Origin: Atopsyche davidsoni
Lineage: Eukaryota; Arthropoda; Insecta; Trichoptera; Hydrobiosidae
NCBI GenBank assembly: GCA_022113835.1
Contig: JAILWY010000011.1
Span: 1,426,001-1,490,000, forward strand
DNA length: 64,000 nucleotides
Direction of reading: 5' to 3'
Below the pieces are notes generated by a model. It made no database searches. It saw only the letters and a program-made list of their open reading frames with translations, and was not told where the DNA came from. Positions 51,301-61,733 of this stretch are shown piece by piece. Positions within the stretch are counted from its first letter, which is position 1; each line of letters opens with the position of its first letter. The position numbers and the translations under genes are program-made.

Positions 51301-53788
51301 CGAACTTCCTCCAGTTCCTCGTCTCTCTGGGCTGCCTCCAACCGGCCGGACTTGCGTTGCTGCTCCAGGGACATCTCCAGCCGCACTTTGTGACTCTCCA
51401 GTAACTGCAAAGGGCAAGGAATTCACTTTGAGTAAAAAAATATAATGTCATATGTACGACTAGGAACAAAGCTTAGGGATGCAATCTATTTTTACCCTCA
51501 TCTTTTTCAACCTTTAAAAGCAAAACTACCCACAAGCATGGATAGATACTAATGGTGTCGGGCACATCTAGATACATATTTTCTGTATTGCGGTAGTTTC
51601 TAAAACATTTCACTGATGTGTTAATTTGTGATGTGACTTTTTTGTATTCAGATAACTCCAGGTTCCAAAGATGGAGCAAATTAGTAAAAATATTTAAACG
51701 GCACTGAATAAACAAGCAAGAGTGTTTAACATGTACTATAATTAATGTTAGTATATTTGAACCTGAAGTTGTCCAGCCATCTCGTCCAGTTCTTCTTCCT
51801 GATCGTGACACTTCTTCTCCAGTTCGTGCTTAGCTCTCTTCAGCGTTCCCACCTCCTCCTCAGTCTTGCCGCCGAAGGTCATGTCTTCCAGTTCTCTGTG
51901 GACTCCCGCTAGCTTCTCCTCCTTCATCTCCAGCTCGAGGCGGGTATCCTGAAAACAGATGCATTACAATTTTAACAGAGTTCCTTTCATTCATTCGACT
52001 ATGGATTATTAAAACCAAGTAGAATTTAACATATTCATTGCTGTTCTCTTCTTGGAGAGAATTGTATTTCTTAAGCAACTTAAAGTTTTCTGTCCTCTAA
52101 CGTTTCGGTTTTCGTGCATGGAATATTTTCAGAATCCCTTATGATGGTTCCACGTGGATTGAAAGCTCTGAAACGTCGGAGGAGAGAAAACTTGAAGCAA
52201 CACAACACCCAAGAATCCAAATTATCTATTAACAACGACTACCAAAACCTGAGAACAAACAAATAAACTAACGTGAGTTAGGTGGATAATTTTGAATGTT
52301 GAGTTGCTGCACAAGGCAGCGACGGATTGAACAACGAAACTTATATTTTCAATAACCGAACGAGAAGATCGTGGGTCGTGATTTGAGCGGGTAACGCTCA
52401 ACAGCCACAGTTACTTTGAAACCAGCTCGCATTTTTAGGTTATAGATAAGATTCGCGTCTAGTTCAAATATGAAAGAATAGATTATTTGATAACGTACGT
52501 TTGATCAAACTACAAAATTTTATCAAATTTATTAAGCACAGATTGGCACGACTCTTGATAACAGCGACTTACGAGGAGTTATTATGTTATATTTATGTAA
52601 CTAGTAAAAGTTATATAACGACGGCAAAATATTCTCTGCCAGTCCATCGCTCTGAGTGTTTCTCATTTCAGTAAAACTATAATTGGAAATAGTAATAAAT
52701 AAAATTTTAAAAACCTATGTGAGCATTATTTTTGTACTTAGTAATGGTGTACACATTTGCAGGCCTGCTAGAAAAGCAGTTACTTCTCGGCTGTTCAAAG
52801 GTTTTTGTTTCAGATGATTTGGGTATACTCACGGCCAGCGTCTGGTCCAGGGCGTACTTCTCGGCGACGAGCAGGTCCAGCTCCCGCTGCGCGCGCTCGC
52901 GGGCCTGCTTCTCGCGGCGGGCCTCCTCCTGCAGCTGGTGCTGCTCGCTGTCCAGGCGCCGCTGCCGCTTGTCCAGCAGCGCCGCGCGCGCGCCCTGCTC
53001 GTCCAGCAGCAGGCGCAGGTCGTTGGCGTCGCTGGCCGCCTTCTGCGCCTTGCGCTTCCACTGCGCGCCCACCTGCCGCTGCTCCTCCACCTCCTCGTAC
53101 GCGTCGGCCACCTGGAAATCAAAGCGCGCCCAAATTTATTTCATATTTCCTTATCGATTTATTTATGTACAGTAAATCGATGTGGCTGCATATTGACCTT
53201 CTTCTCCAGCTGCTTCTTGAGCGTCACCATTTGTTCAAGGTCGTCCTCGTGCTGCTGGCGGATGGTGCGGCGCGCGGCCTCCAGCTCGCGCAGGGCCACC
53301 TGCAGCTTGCGGCGCCCTCGCCCACCCTCGTCACTGTCTCCGGACCCACCGCTTTCAGCTCCATCAGCACGGGAGTACAGCAGCTCCGTCTCCAGCCGCT
53401 CTGATGTCTGAAAGAACCGAACAAATACTTCAAAACCATATAATAACTCACAGAGATCAACTTCAACTTTTCTTGAGGACAGACGACATCTCATAGTCTT
53501 CACTGAATCCTTTAAAAGCCAGTGACAGGTGCAAGGAAACGAATAGAGTACATGGATTTGTTTTGAGTCGCGTCCTTATTTTGTCATCTTAAAGTCAATA
53601 TGAGTCGAATTGATGATGAGGTGCTGCCGGGATGACGGGCTCACCTGCTGCAGCGTGGTGTTGGCCGCCTTGGCCGCCTGCAGGTCCTTGTCCAGGCGAA
53701 GCCTCTCGGTCGTCTCCGCCCCCAGGCGCTCCGAGGCCAGGGATCCCGCCGCCTGCTCCACCGCCAGCTCCGCCGTCATCTCCGATAA
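48362..53788 (-). CDS. Mhcl: unconventional myosin XVIII (MYO18A/Mhcl) coiled-coil tail, twelve exons, partial
   Basis: C-terminal 715 residues of a class XVIII myosin, an actin-tethering, membrane-linked myosin with little or no motor activity. Exons on minus are 53645-53788, 53198-53407, 52833-53111, 51763-51948, 51275-51404, 50820-51072, 50391-50589, 49850-50040, 49464-49649, 49009-49209, 48631-48729 and 48362-48431, with consistent phases and a TGA stop at 48362-48364. The tail is one long Ala/Glu/Arg-rich coiled coil. Class markers shared with human MYO18A are LGAETTERLRLDKDLQ, KRQRRLDSE, HDQEEELDEMAG, RRDLRRAKALARDAQ, KELEARLELEQT and, near the end, RIQHLQYAIADELSPDNNSE, followed by an acidic, Ser-rich non-coiled end (ENDDSYSSEESVASLM). 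Conventional myosin II tail sequence is absent. The motor, IQ and PDZ parts must be encoded beyond 64 kb or are not used. Exons are far richer in GC than the introns. Confidence 0.95.
52085..52191. repeat. small inverted-repeat element in a myosin intron
   Basis: Left arm 52085-52107 (GTTTTCTGTCCTCTAACGTT) and right arm 52166-52191 are imperfect complements sharing GTTTTCT.TCCTC..ACGTTTC, about 60 bp apart. Possibly a short MITE or a remnant of one. It lies in the intron between the exons at 51763-51948 and 52833-53111. Confidence 0.45.
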
Positions 53789-54589
53789 CTGGAAACAAAC
53801 CACGCACCAGGTTAAGTTGGGTTATACAAGAACTGAAAAGTGGTTGCGCTTCCACTGACACCAGGTCAGGTCAGACAAGAACCGCACAGTGGCACCTGAT
53901 ACCAGGTTAGGAGTCTGAAATCACGCTTAGGGTTGTAGACAGAAAGAAAGACGTAGCATGTTTGATTGAACACGAAATCTTGCGTTGAAAACTGTGAAGA
54001 GGAACTTTAGTTTACATTATTTTGAGTTCAATAAAAAATAAAAACTCATAATGAAAAACAGCTTTGATATACCTTTCAAGTAATCAAGTGATCAGCGCAT
54101 TTTGATTTTGTAAAACTCGTCGAGAAAAACTCTTAAATAACTATAATAAACACAGTTGCTTTAAAGTCATATCAAACGATTTTATTAAATGCGATCGCCG
54201 ACTCTTATAGAGTAGTGCAGAAACCTAACAATTATATTATCTGAGTATGTATGTATGTTGATCAAAAAAGGTAGCCTTGGAATGCGTGATTTGTTTGTGC
54301 GAGTAGGTTACGAGAAATTGTCGAAAAAATAAATATTACTGAATACCGGAAATAAAATGTCGTAAACTTTACAATAGGCGGCAGAGATAAACAATACGGA
54401 TTTAATTTTACTAGGATAGCCGATAACGCTTGACTACAAAAATGATGTCGAATAGTTATATTTCAATACTAAAGTTATAACGCGGCGGTATTTACAAGAA
54501 AAAGATATAAAGAAAGCGAGAGAGAGAGAAAAAGGCTTAGGAACTACAAGCCTTCTCAATAAACCGAACACTTCTTCACCAACTGTCGC

Positions 54590-54970
54590 TCGGGAGTGGA
54601 CAGCATATCCAGAGTATCCGTCAATCCCCTGATAGCCGATATCCAAGAATCGATGGAATTGATAGAAACCAAAGGCGTGACCGTCGAGGTCTGCTGGATG
54701 AGAGCCCACGTAGGCCTTGAAGGAAATGAAAAAGACCGCTCCCGTCTTTTCAGATTTTCCTCTCAGGAGACACGCTTGAGACATGGAACCGTCGATACGA
54801 GGAATCCACGCAGGGCAACATAGCAGTTCATCTCCCCGTTTCGTGCCCCATATGCAGCTTCCGACGGGAAGGTCTATGTCTAGACGCCCTGAAGGCAATA
54901 GCGCAACACACAACTGATGAAACCGTTGAACGATTTCACGACGCACATTATAAAAAAAAAAAAAAAAAAC
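54590..54970 (+). mobile_element. 5'-truncated non-LTR retrotransposon fragment (RNase H end)
   Basis: Plus-strand reading gives an RNase H-like piece: SISRVSVNPLIADIQES, then VTVEVCWMRAHVGLEGNEK, which matches the W-x-x-AH-x-G-x-x-GNE motif of R1/jockey-type LINE RNase H domains. After a frame break comes TLETWNRRYEESTQGNIAVH and then CPICSF, typical of the region between RNase H and the 3' end. The copy ends in a run of 20 A (54950-54969). It is frame-shifted, 5'-truncated and inactive. It lies in the opposite orientation to the surrounding myosin gene. Confidence 0.75.
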
Positions 54971-55139
54971 GATCAAAGCAAACAATAAAAGAGTGCGAAT
55001 GACCTTGAAATATATCGTTCATAAATGCATGCACCGAACACTTCAAAAGAGTGCCGAAAACAGAGGCCAACCCGTTTCCAACACACATGCGTCTTCTCAT
55101 CGTCATCCCGCGCGACCAAGTCCAATACTCGCGTGTCAG

Positions 55140-55450
55140 GTCAACTCCAAAATGGCGAATTACCTGGCGATAAATGTGGGGAACGCGTTGCGCAGTTAAT
55201 CAATGCGATTGTGCGATCGGTCGCCACCTCCATTGCAAATAGACCGGATCGAGTTGGCCGCCGACACTGCAACTCGACCCGGCAGGGAAAACCGAGGCGG
55301 GCGACTCGGCGCCGCCATTTTTTTGCAACTGTCACGTGACGTCACAACGCTAATAATTAATTTTCGAAAAACCATAAATCTCGAAAACAAAGGAGCTCGC
55401 GAATAAATCATCTTCAAGTTGCCATATTGTCATGTGACACAGGAAGAAAA
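55140..55450. promoter_or_regulatory. promoter-like GC-rich island: YY1-like, E-box/CRE sites
   Basis: GC-rich block with AAAATGGCG at 55150-55158 and its inverse CGCCATTTT at 55313-55321, both YY1-like. A composite GTCACGTGACGTCA follows at 55331-55344, which merges a 10-bp E-box palindrome (55331-55340) with a perfect CRE, TGACGTCA (55337-55344). It lies 1.5 kb upstream of the first visible myosin tail exon. It could be an intragenic promoter or an old captured promoter. The site identities are pattern matches, not proof of binding. Confidence 0.4.
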
Positions 55451-56129
55451 GGCGTAATTTTTTTCATTTCCAACAAGATTGATTGAATTGAACAGTGCGC
55501 TTGTATTGCGTCGCAAATATATTATCTTCTTCTTCTGACGCCTCTCCGCATGGGCGACCGTTTCATCGAGCATATCTCTATCGCGCGGGCCAGTCTCACA
55601 AAATTACAACTTCCTCCTTCCGATGCCCCGATTACGAAATTGTGTCCAAAATAGAAGACCTTCCGGTTCTTTGCGCATTCTGTGCAAGCTTCTGTCATTT
55701 GTGACGCGATCAACCCCACCGTGTTTTTAATAAAGATTAAATGATATATATATATATATATATAAAATAGATAATTTTATTAAAATCATATATTGATAAT
55801 AAGCTAAACAGGTTTTTGATCTAAGAAACCAATTCATCTAGAAACGACGGCTGCCAAAAGCAGATGTGCATTGACGAGTATCGACTCCGAGAAGACGGAC
55901 ACGCATGCAACGCCGAGCCGAGCTTTTGGCGAATTGCCACGTGGATTGTGAAAACTGGCACACGTGTCCAAACGCAGTCTGCGGATGCGTTTCTCGCACG
56001 AGTCGTGTGATAAAATTGTCTCAATTGCACGGATCCTCCTTCAAGTCCGTCGGGCTATCGTTTCCTTCTAGTTGATGATCTTTGCCCACGCAATTTGTTA
56101 CACCATAGATCACGGTCAGTTGAGGGAGA

Positions 56130-56290
56130 ATTCGTAGCTCAATTGGATAGAGCGCCTGGCGAGTGTCGGAAAGTCAAATTATATTTACGTAAACGATATA
56201 AGTATGAAGTGACTTGCGATGGTTTTACTCAATACAGGTGGGCGTCGAACCTGGCGGTTTGAGGTTTTCGCCCACCGAGGTCTTGTAGCT
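56130..56290 (+). repeat. tRNA-derived SINE-like sequence
   Basis: A-box-like TAGCTCAATTGG (56135-56146), followed by ATAGAGCGCCTGGC as in a tRNA D-arm, and a B-box-like GTCGAACCT near 56244. The boxes are about 100 nt apart and no cloverleaf closes, so this is not a working tRNA gene. Best read as a tRNA-derived SINE or a tRNA pseudogene with an insertion. Confidence 0.45.
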
Positions 56291-56639
56291 TAGCGAAAAT
56301 TCTAAGCGTTATTAACAAGTGAAACTGATGTAATTTAACCACGAGGTAAACCGGATTTTATTTAACATTTAATATATATGTCTAGTCTAGATTACCTAAC
56401 TCACCCGTACTTAAGAAAGACTAGATGCACATGGCACCATGAAATTTGAGACGACGTGCATATGAAGCAGAAAAATACTTTAATTCAATCCACAAAGAAT
56501 AAAAAAAAAAAAAAAACGTGAGTAGTCAATTTGCTAGAGTATTACAAAAATAAAATTGAAATAAGCGCTTTCGCCAGTCGAAGTTTTTTTTTTGTAGTCG
56601 TCATATTTTCAGATGAGTATATTTTCCTGGAGTGAATCA

Positions 56640-57065
56640 CTGCGCTGGGAAAAGCGTCAGGGTAAAGCGGCGGCCATGTGGCCCGGCAGCTCCCCAGCGT
56701 GCCAGGAGCTGTGCCAGGAGCTGTGCCAGGAGCTGCGCCTGGTGCTGATGGATGCACCGGGTATTAGCGAGGTGCAGCCCGGCTGCATTGGAGCCGAGCT
56801 CGAGCCGCCGATTTTCTGTTTCTATATAAAACGTATTTAAATAAAACCTATTCTGTATATATTTAATATATATTTAAGACTTCGCGTCGATGCTCGTGAG
56901 CTCGAAGACCTGTCACCGCCGCTGCCCCATCAGCCAGGGTCTATATCGGCGCTGGAGCGGGGCCAGCATCGCGGGCTGCACGCGCCTGCAGCGGCAGGCC
57001 CAAGGTCACAGCCGAGCGGCTGGACGCTCCAACGGTCTTAACGGGCTCTATTCGCCCGGGCCCAG
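56640..57065. other. unexplained GC-rich blocks
   Basis: Two GC-rich blocks (56640-56815 and 56885-57065) separated by AT-rich sequence. The first contains three exact 12-bp units TGCCAGGAGCTG (56700-56735). Frames on both strands are short or interrupted and none matches myosin or another family I know. They could be a fragment of an unrecognised mobile element or regulatory DNA. Confidence 0.35.
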
Positions 57066-57597
57066 CAAGAAAACGATAACTAAATATATATATCTTGTTT
57101 TAAGGGACTATTTTTCGAAATGTTGGTATTCTATAGTAGTTATTATTTTTTTGATGAAAATAATATTTATATGACTTTTCGCCGTTGTGTGATGGTTATT
57201 TTGATGGTCGTTGACTGTTGCAGGTTGGTGGAGCATTTCGCTGATGCCCTCATCTTTGGATACAAAACCTCGACTGGCCTTAATCCCAAAATCGCGACGA
57301 CTCTCCGGCTTCACTATTCTGTAAAAGTAGAAGGCTGCAAGTGTCCCAATGGATCAAATGCACGAAAAGGTTTGGGAAAATAAAAATATTTATAAAGGTC
57401 CTATTGAAGAAAATAAACAATTCTAATTATATAGTAAAAAAAAAAAAAATGTATATAAAACCATAAGTTTGCTGGACTATTTATCGAACTTAATATAAAA
57501 AGCGCATTTGAGATTTTAGCAATCAAAAAAAAATGCGAGAAAAATTAATATATTTATATGAAAAAAAAACAAGGAAGCAATATCCATGAGACCAGTT

Positions 57598-57970
57598 CAA
57601 ACGACACGCGTCATGATTTTATTTTAAAACTCAGTAAAAAAATCAATTGTCAAATAAAATCGTCAAAGATGTATTAAAATCAAAAATGAACACATTTACA
57701 TGAAAACACGCGGGAAGCGGTGTCCCTTAAGACCCGTCAAAGAAACAAACGTTACGCTTATATAAAAAGAGAGGCGCCTAAGAAAACCTGTGAAAATTAT
57801 TTAATATAAAATTAAAATGTATATATGTTCAAGTGACACGCGTCATGCTAGAAAATCGCTGAAAAATATAATATGAAAATTAAAAACACATTATATGAAT
57901 CACGCGGAAAGCTAGCCCCTTAAGACCCGCTCAAGTGACATGCGTCATGCTTTTATTTTAAAACTACGAA
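57598..57970. repeat. diverged tandem repeat with GACACGCGTCATG motif
   Basis: GACACGCGTCATG-type motifs at about 57603, 57835 and 57937, each followed by an AT-rich part. ACGCGG.AAGC and CCCTTAAGACCCG motifs occur at about 57710-57736 and 57902-57930. This fits a unit of roughly 100-230 bp in two to three diverged copies. A run of 16 G (57978-57993) follows directly. Confidence 0.6.
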
Positions 57971-58589
57971 ATAAAGAGGGGGGGGGGGGGGGGAGTCAAA
58001 GAAAATCGGCGAAAAATATCAAAATTAAAAATACTCGTCCGTGGATCGAATCAAGGCAATCCACACGCGAATAGAAAGCAAGCCGGGAAAGCACGGGAAT
58101 AGAAAAACAACCCGCGTCCATCGGCCGTCTCGAGCATCAATGGGATTAAAAATAATGAAGATATTTCTGAAGAAAAATATACGTACTAAGCGACGTCTAA
58201 GCCTTGGCTTAGGCCGAGAGGAGCGATGCACCGAGTCGTGTCATTAGTAACGTAAACGTTGCGCGTTTGTTTGATCCATATTTTTGATTGTTTTAATACT
58301 AAAAATATTTTTATTTTATATGCTTTTATTTTTTAAATTTTACGGCGTGTCATAGTAGAAGAAGATAATTAAAAATTAGTCACATTTAACGACTCAATTA
58401 TACAAACATTTGCTTTAATTCTGAAAAAAAAAAAACATGTTTTTTTATAAAAAAAATCTTTAGAAGTCTTTGGAATGGCCTACAAGAACGAATTGAGCGT
58501 TTCGTTGAATTAATAATCAAAGTTAAGAAAAAAACACCGTCGTGCGTAGATTTGTAATATTTGACGACTTGTAAGTGTTACAGCTACGG

Positions 58590-58690
58590 TGGCACTGTAG
58601 CTCAATTGGACATAGAGCCGTGAGCGTGGGGTCGAATTGTGAATCGATTACATTAATACTGTGTAAATCCTGTCTGCTCCTTGAAGTACA
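58590..58690 (+). repeat. tRNA-derived SINE-like sequence
   Basis: A-box-like TAGCTCAATTGG at 58598-58609, identical to that at 56135. A B-box-like GGGGTCGAATTG lies near 58628-58639, then GTGAATCGATTACATTAATA, which recurs as ACGAATCGATTACTTAAAAA near 59960. No complete cloverleaf. Member of a small SINE-like family. Confidence 0.5.
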
Positions 58691-58984
58691 CTTATTTTGT
58701 TGATTGAACAGCTGAAGTCTCCCATGGCCTGGGGGCGTGGGCAGCTCATCAGCTGTTGGGGGAGTCAGCTGTTTGTTGAACTCCTCGGGAATTGTACGTA
58801 AATGTGGAGCAAATGTATCCGACAAGTGGTCGGTAAATTTTCTCAAGAGAGATTTAGGATATAAGTACACAGAACGGGATAAATACACACGGTGCATTTT
58901 TTTAAACATAAACTTAACTCGGTTTTAAAAATTACACGAAAAACTGAATTACATTGTATGAAATATGATACGCCAAAATGTCTA

Positions 58985-59200
58985 GGAGATTACGATCATT
59001 TTTGTTAGTGAGCGCAGTCACGCTTCGAAGACTTCTTCACACTCTTGAAAAGCGAAGAATAATCGTCATATCCTAGCCGTTTGCCCATATTTTTTTTATC
59101 TAATGAATATTATTGAATAAACAAAATGTTTTTCAATTAAACTGGTTCGAATTCCGTTGTGTAAATTGATTACCAAAAAAAAAAAGTATTGTTTACAAAA
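58985..59200 (+). repeat. SINE-like dispersed repeat copy
   Basis: GGAGATTACGATCATTTTTG and GTGAGCGC resemble 27205-27290. Further on, GGTTCGAATTCCG, close to a B box, is followed by TTGATTACC, then an A-rich tail near 59174. The arrangement repeats that at 59810-60010. Confidence 0.45.
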
Positions 59201-59809
59201 TAGTGTTACAGCTGAAAACCGTGAAAATGAAGATACTTTAATTGTAAAAAAAATATGTAATTTTGAGCTGAAAAATTATGATTTTTGAAATGTGTAAAAT
59301 CATATTTGTATCATCATCAAAATAGATCGAAAAAATACTATTTCAAAATATCTGATAAATCGACTGGACAGTTAGCAATTTTTTTTATTTAACAAAATAT
59401 TAAATTGAAAATTCTGTCGTAAATATTGAGGTATATATTAAGACATTTTTAAAATACTTATATTGCAAATAAAAACTAGTAATAAAAAAGTCAAAAAGTC
59501 CGAACAGATAAAAATATTAAAAAAAAATACATTGTAGGATTTTGACATGCGGGGCGTCCTCCGTGCTTCACGGGAGCCTTTTATCAGTGCCACTTCGCGG
59601 GCGTCTGTTCTACGGAAGCCGGCGAAGAATTTTCATCAGCGCGTTGAACGTCTCTATTAATACGGCAAAGCCCCGGTCGGTGGTGGGGCACAACGTAGCA
59701 CGCGACAAAAAAATGTTGTTTACAGCATTGTGGCGCTGCCGGGCAGCGTATCGAATGACGGACGACACTCCCGCCTTGTAGCAAATCAACTTGGAGAGTA
59801 ATCCAAATG

Positions 59810-60010
59810 ATGAGAGAATAGCCGAATGGCTGAGTGAATTAGATAATTTTTCGTTGTAAGCGCTTTAAGCAATTTCGACTATAAAGAAGACTTCATAGGC
59901 TCTTCGACAAGAAAAACCATCCATTTTTTTATCAGTGGGAGTCGAACCGGTTAAATACGAATCGATTACTTAAAAACATATTGTATGCACAGTAAAACTT
60001 TTTGATAAAA
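59810..60010 (+). repeat. SINE-like dispersed repeat copy
   Basis: TAGCCGAATGGCTGAG (from 59819) is A-box-like. TTGTAAGCGCTTTAAGCAAT follows, then GTCGAACC (59941) as a B-box relic and ACGAATCGATTACTTAAAAA. Same order of blocks as at 58985-59200. Confidence 0.45.
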
Positions 60011-60304
60011 TAATAAAAAATGTATTAAATATTCAATAATATTATATCGTTTTGTGTAGCGTTTGATGTACCTGACCTTCAATGGCGAAAGTACTAAATT
60101 AATAAATAAACTTTATGTGTATATATTAAATATATTTAACCTTGAATTTGAAGCTTTTGCACACTGAAAAACAGATGGAATATTTGATCTACAAACAAGA
60201 CAGTTTTAATTATCAATACTCATCAATCGAGCGACGCAGACGGATGAAGGTGTGCTTGTGAAGAGTAATAGGCGTAATAATATAAACATTTATTCTTCAA
60301 TTCA

Positions 60305-60411
60305 ATAATTAAAATAAAGAAATCCGCGTATGCCACATGATGTAAGCCCCACAACCTGGGCGGAGATTCAGGGTAAAACATAGCTTAGCATAAAAGAAAA
60401 TAAATAATTTT
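60305..60411 (+). repeat. dispersed repeat copy 3, LINE 3'-tail-like
   Basis: Shorter copy sharing AATAAAGAAATCC, GTAAGCCCCACAACC, CAGGG, TAGCATA and the end AAAAGAAAATAAATAAT with 19822-20003 and 3647-3797. Same orientation as both. Confidence 0.6.
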
Positions 60412-60589
60412 TATATTAAATTAATAAAATAAAGTTTTTATAAGGCGGCGTCGGTAAAAAACAGTTTACTCATCGCTGCCAAAAAATACTTGCAGCTGGA
60501 ATATTAAATGCATGCATTTTTTTGAAAACGATGCGTGTTGCTATGCGGGGAAAAAAAAAAAGTGGACCCGACCGATTTGAATTTAAATT

Positions 60590-60750
60590 AAGAAGCATGA
60601 TGCATATTCGCGCTCCCGTCATATTATTCTCTTTTCGAAATCCGCGGGGAGCATTACGCCTGTTTACTGGAAACGACAAAGCAATTGGCACGCAGCGGAT
60701 GGGGGACTCTGATTTATCGGGGCGCTCTAATGAGTCAGCGGAGTCTTTTT
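60590..60750. promoter_or_regulatory. GC-richer block with POU-like and AP-1/Maf-like sites
   Basis: A block of 160 bp standing out in AT-rich DNA, 1 kb downstream of the large exon at 61734-62753. It contains ATGCATAT (POU/octamer-like) and TGAGTCAGC (AP-1/half-MARE). Its even composition and lack of repeat look suggest a regulatory element. Function is inference. Confidence 0.3.
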
Positions 60751-61733
60751 AACATGCAAGAGAAACTCATTCGAATCCTCCGACATTGTAAACATATCGA
60801 AAGATAAACAAGTGATAAGTCAGTTACGTTAAAAATCAGTGTTGCAATATGAAAAAAAAAAAAAAAAAAACCTTGACTATTCTTTGTTTAAATATGTTCA
60901 TGTTTAAAATTCGAACAGGAAAAACGTTACCGTTCGATTTTTAAAAAGTTGATTCGATTTTCAAATTTTGAAAATTTAAGAAATTAAGCAAAGCAAGACG
61001 AACACCCTAGCGTCCGGTTTCTAAAAAACAACAGTGGTTAACTAGCTGTCAAGTGCATTCAATGAGTTGCACAACGAACAATTACTATATTAATATATTT
61101 GTATTTATTAACCGTAGATGTTAAACCATCGAATAAGCATTTTGTGAAACAGGTGTGACGTCATTGACAGCTGTTTTTGTTGAACTGGTTTTCAGAAAAG
61201 AGGCGTGAGGTTGTTTTAAAAAATAAAAAATATATATATTCAAATGATTTTTCACAACTTTTGACATAATAGACTTTGTTTAAATTCGAAGAAGTATCAA
61301 TTCATTTGAAATAATATTTAGAGAGCCAATTCCATTAATCATAATAAATAATTTCCATTAATTTAAAACGTTTATATTATGACATAAGGTATTAAATAAA
61401 GTGATAAAAAGTAAGCATTTAATGATAATATTTTGAAGCATAATTTAAAAAAATAAATATTCAAATATATATATATATAAATAAGGAAAATATATGTTTT
61501 GATTTTAAATATTACATACAGACGTGTGCAATGTCTGATAGTTTATTAATATACAATACTTAAAGTGAATTTATTTAATATGAAAAAAAATATTCAGCCA
61601 ATGTTATAACATGTTTAAAAAACTTAAGCTCACTTAAATACGTTCTGGCAAAGTAAACAAACGATGAGTTATTATTGTAAGCATTCAGATTAGTTTGTTT
61701 TATAAAGTTGATAAACACATTGCTGGTACTAGA

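Larger units (their letters stand above)
53789..61733. other. repeat-rich stretch upstream of the myosin tail exons
   Basis: Intron or intergenic DNA upstream of the first visible myosin tail exon. Contents are a LINE RNase H fragment (54590-54970), a promoter-like island (55000-55460), SINE-like copies (56130-56290, 58590-58690, 59810-60010), unexplained GC-rich blocks (56640-57065), a diverged tandem repeat (57598-57970), a 16-G run (57978-57993), a dispersed repeat (60305-60411) and a GC-rich conserved-looking block (60590-60750). No myosin motor exon is visible. Confidence 0.55.

Noticed and set aside
52805..53411. Long plus-strand frames of 147-199 codons opposite the myosin tail
   Set aside because: They are antisense shadows of very GC-rich coiled-coil exons. 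The minus-strand reading matches myosin XVIII residue by residue.
53198..53788. Conventional non-muscle or muscle myosin II tail as the identity of the coiled-coil gene
   Set aside because: The landmark segments (LGAETTERLRLDKDLQ, KRQRRLDSE, RIQHLQYAIADE with an acidic Ser-rich end) match the class XVIII tail, and the regular 28-residue myosin II pattern is not evident.
56135..56260. A tRNA gene, suggested by TAGCTCAATTGG and GTCGAACCT
   Set aside because: The boxes are about 100 nt apart and no cloverleaf or acceptor stem forms; better explained as a SINE or a tRNA pseudogene.
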